64,000 bases of DNA from Dyadobacter sp. NIV53 (GTDB taxonomy: Bacteria > Bacteroidota > Bacteroidia > Cytophagales > Spirosomataceae): assembly GCF_019711195.1 (NCBI RefSeq), contig NZ_CP081299.1, forward strand, positions 1,550,001 through 1,614,000, given 5' to 3'. The translations under genes were made by a program, and so were the position numbers. Shown one piece after another: positions 62,217 through 64,000 of this stretch (its first letter is position 1; each line of letters starts with the position of its first letter). The notes under the pieces were generated by a model. It saw only the letters and a list, made by a program, of their open reading frames with translations, did no database searches and was not told where the DNA came from.

Positions 62217-63740
62217 CTTTATACCTTGTGCAAGAGGTAAAACATCACCGTAATTAATGGTATTGGTTTGGCGTCTCATATAAGCTTTCCAAGCATCAGA
62301 ACCCGATTCGCGCCCACCGCCGGTTTCCTTTTCACCACCGAATGCCCCTCCGATCTCAGCTCCGGAAGTTCCTATATTAACATTGGCAATACCGCAGTCG
62401 GACCCGGAAGACGATAGATATAATTCTGACTCTCTGATATTTAGGGTAAAAATTGCTGATGATAATCCCTGCGGCACATTATTTTGCATTTCGATCGCCT
62501 GCTCTAATGTTTCGTATCTGATCAAATAAAGTACAGGCGCGAAAGTTTCATGCTGTACAATATGATATTCATTGCTGACTTCCGCAATGCAAGGTGCAAC
62601 ATAACAACCTGATGCATATTCATCTCCATTTAATATTTGTGGTTCAATAAGAAATGTACCACCTTCTTCCTTTACTTTTTTCACCGAAGTTTCATATTGT
62701 TCCACCGCAAGTTGATCAATAAGCGGGCCTACATGATTATTTTCATCCAACGGATTTCCTATCCGTAGTTGTGCATACGCCTTTACCAATCGATTTTTTA
62801 CCTCTTCATAAATATCTTCATGAACAATTAACCTTCTGGTAGAGGTACATCTCTGCCCGGCCGTACCGACAGCACCAAATACAATTCCGGGAATTGCAAT
62901 ATTTAAATCTGCAGAAGGTGTAACAATAATTGCGTTGTTTCCACCCAGTTCCAGCAAACTACGCCCTAACCTTCTTCCAACTGCCTCACCTACCAATCGT
63001 CCCATATGCGTACTCCCGGTTGCCGAAACCAACGGAACTCTTGTATCATGAGCTAACCACTCTCCTACTTCCCTGCCACCGGTCACAATACCTGAAATAC
63101 CCTCGGGCACATTATTTCTTTTAAGAACAGCTTTTATAATGTTCTTACAGGCAATAGCAGTCAGTGGTGTTTTTTCGGATGGCTTCCATACACAAACGTC
63201 GCCGCAAACCCAGGCCAGCATAGCATTCCACGACCAAACGGCGACCGGAAAATTAAATGCTGAAATAATTCCTACAATTCCCAGTGGATGCCATTGTTCA
63301 TACATACGATGCAGTGTACGCTCACTATGCATACTCAACCCATATAATTGCCGGGAGAGCCCTACTGCAAAATCACAAATGTCAATCATCTCCTGAACTT
63401 CGCCTAAGCCTTCCTGAAGGCTTTTCCCCATTTCATAACTTACCAGAGTACCCAATTCAGTTTTATTCTGACGGAGCTCCATTCCCATTTGCCTTACAAT
63501 GTCACCACGTTTAGGCGCAGGAACCACCCTCCATTCTTTAAAAGCCTGTTGTGCGGATGTAATCACTCTGTCATAATCCGATCTTGACGTTGTATTTATT
63601 TCTGCTATTTTATTTCCATCAACCGGAGAAAACGACACTAATATTTCACTACTTCCATCCCAGCTTTCCAACCCTGTACTGACACCATTATTGATTGGTT
63701 TTATGCCAAGTGTATCAAGAACCTTCTGTATATCAAGCAT
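62202..63740 (-). CDS. ALDH7-type aldehyde dehydrogenase (L-aminoadipate semialdehyde dehydrogenase-like)
   Basis: 512 residues. NAD-binding and substrate segments: WHPLGIVGIISAFNFPVAVW, WKPSEKTPLTA, LELGGNNAII (catalytic Glu) and GTAGQRCTSTRRL (catalytic Cys). The WNAMLAWVCGD and ETFAPVLYL segments are characteristic of antiquitin (ALDH7). The family oxidises alpha-aminoadipic semialdehyde in lysine breakdown. It follows the saccharopine-dehydrogenase-like gene by 68 bases, which supports that role. Confidence 0.93.
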   Translation of the reverse strand: MLDIQKVLDTLGIKPINNGVSTGLESWDGSSEILVSFSPVDGNKIAEINTTSRSDYDRVITSAQQAFKEWRVVPAPKRGDIVRQMGMELRQNKTELGTLVSYEMGKSLQEGLGEVQEMIDICDFAVGLSRQLYGLSMHSERTLHRMYEQWHPLGIVGIISAFNFPVAVWSWNAMLAWVCGDVCVWKPSEKTPLTAIACKNIIKAVLKRNNVPEGISGIVTGGREVGEWLAHDTRVPLVSATGSTHMGRLVGEAVGRRLGRSLLELGGNNAIIVTPSADLNIAIPGIVFGAVGTAGQRCTSTRRLIVHEDIYEEVKNRLVKAYAQLRIGNPLDENNHVGPLIDQLAVEQYETSVKKVKEEGGTFLIEPQILNGDEYASGCYVAPCIAEVSNEYHIVQHETFAPVLYLIRYETLEQAIEMQNNVPQGLSSAIFTLNIRESELYLSSSGSDCGIANVNIGTSGAEIGGAFGGEKETGGGRESGSDAWKAYMRRQTNTINYGDVLPLAQGIKFEIE

Positions 63741-63808
63741 TTTATATTGTTATAGCTTTTGAAATAAAATTTTTATTAAATCTGGCAAAGCAAATAATTA
63801 ATTGAACA

Positions 63809-64000
63809 TTAGTTAAAATATTTTCCATTTTCAGTTTTCAGGAAATCATCAAACGAAATATCTTCCTGTTTGATAAAACCACTGTTCAGCAAAGTACCGT
63901 TTGCAACCATTTCTACTATAGCTGCAATTGAGGCTGCCGTGGTCCAGGATATAGCACGCCAATGTTTGTCATCAATGGTTATGGGATGATATGCTCGGTA
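63809..64000 (-). CDS. Saccharopine dehydrogenase-like protein, C-terminal part
   Basis: The last 63 residues, open to the right edge: DDKHWRAISWTTAASIAAIV and VEMVANGTLLNSGFIKQEDI. This is the C-terminal pattern of saccharopine dehydrogenase / lysine-ketoglutarate reductase family proteins, where the W-x-A-x-xWTTA helix is conserved. With the adjacent ALDH7 gene it would form the lysine to aminoadipate route. Confidence 0.72.
   Translation of the reverse strand, partial: YRAYHPITIDDKHWRAISWTTAASIAAIVEMVANGTLLNSGFIKQEDISFDDFLKTENGKYFN

Noticed and set aside
1..64000. CRISPR array, tRNA, rRNA, insertion sequence or prophage
   Set aside because: No regularly spaced repeats, cloverleaf-like sequences, transposase motifs or phage structural genes were found on either strand.

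Overview
The window looks like a chromosomal segment of a Cytophagales-type Bacteroidota, probably Dyadobacter or a close relative; the genus is an inference. Evidence: two large TonB-dependent receptors with N-terminal carboxypeptidase-regulatory-like domains, the type IX secretion regulator PorX (receiver plus PglZ domain), many TAnnTTTG promoter boxes in place of sigma70 boxes, almost no Shine-Dalgarno sequences, DUF4905 and transmembrane-220 proteins, and a moderate to AT-rich base composition. There is no prophage, insertion sequence, tRNA, rRNA or CRISPR array.

Layout. 1-8.8 kb: 3' part of a DEAD-box helicase, a rhodanese, a secreted amidohydrolase, dapF, rplS, the NAD(P)HX repair enzyme and feoAB. 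8.9-13.9 kb: a cytochrome c maturation operon ccmB-C-D-E-F. 14-27 kb: two TonB-dependent receptors around a CBM9/DUF5916 barrel protein, a secreted leucine-rich-repeat protein, a polyprenyl diphosphate synthase and a patatin, the last two with broken reading frames. 27.5-37.8 kb: mixed housekeeping (hydrolase, RsmI-like methyltransferase, metallo-beta-lactamase-fold protein, pssA, fabH, CoA-binding protein, NUMOD4/HNH protein, IscA-like protein, mutS2). 37.9-46.5 kb: a sugar-oxidation locus with an MFS transporter divergent from two Gfo/Idh/MocA dehydrogenases, a sugar isomerase/epimerase, and a 1136-residue ThuA / sugar dehydrogenase propeller / PKD / cytochrome c / carbohydrate-binding fusion. 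46.6-59.3 kb: envelope and housekeeping genes (DUF2400, LysM, DUF4905, kdsB, porX, an FtsE-like ATPase, transaldolase, the SRP RNA, a TPR lipoprotein, birA, rsfS, ftsH, aldose epimerase). 59.3-62.2 kb: a four-gene operon built from lasso-peptide maturation parts (PqqD-like B1, transglutaminase-like B2, HprK-like kinase, nucleotidyltransferase) with no cyclase and no visible precursor. 62.2-64 kb: an ALDH7-type aldehyde dehydrogenase and the end of a saccharopine-dehydrogenase-like gene, suggesting lysine catabolism.

Links between genes. The ccm operon would supply heme attachment for c-type cytochromes such as the CKACH domain of the giant sugar dehydrogenase. KdsB, LysM, PorX, FtsE-like and the TonB receptors serve the outer envelope. 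FeoAB supplies iron next to the heme-handling ccm genes.

Most notable: (1) the orphan lasso-type B1-B2-kinase-nucleotidyltransferase operon; (2) six genes whose frame is broken inside a poly-A or poly-T run, three of them at perfect -1 slippery heptamers (A AAA AAA or A AAA AAG). Either the sequence has homopolymer errors or recoding is unusually common here. (3) A CcmE whose heme-binding histidine is replaced by cysteine; (4) a GC-rich 16-mer repeated just upstream of two unrelated start codons.
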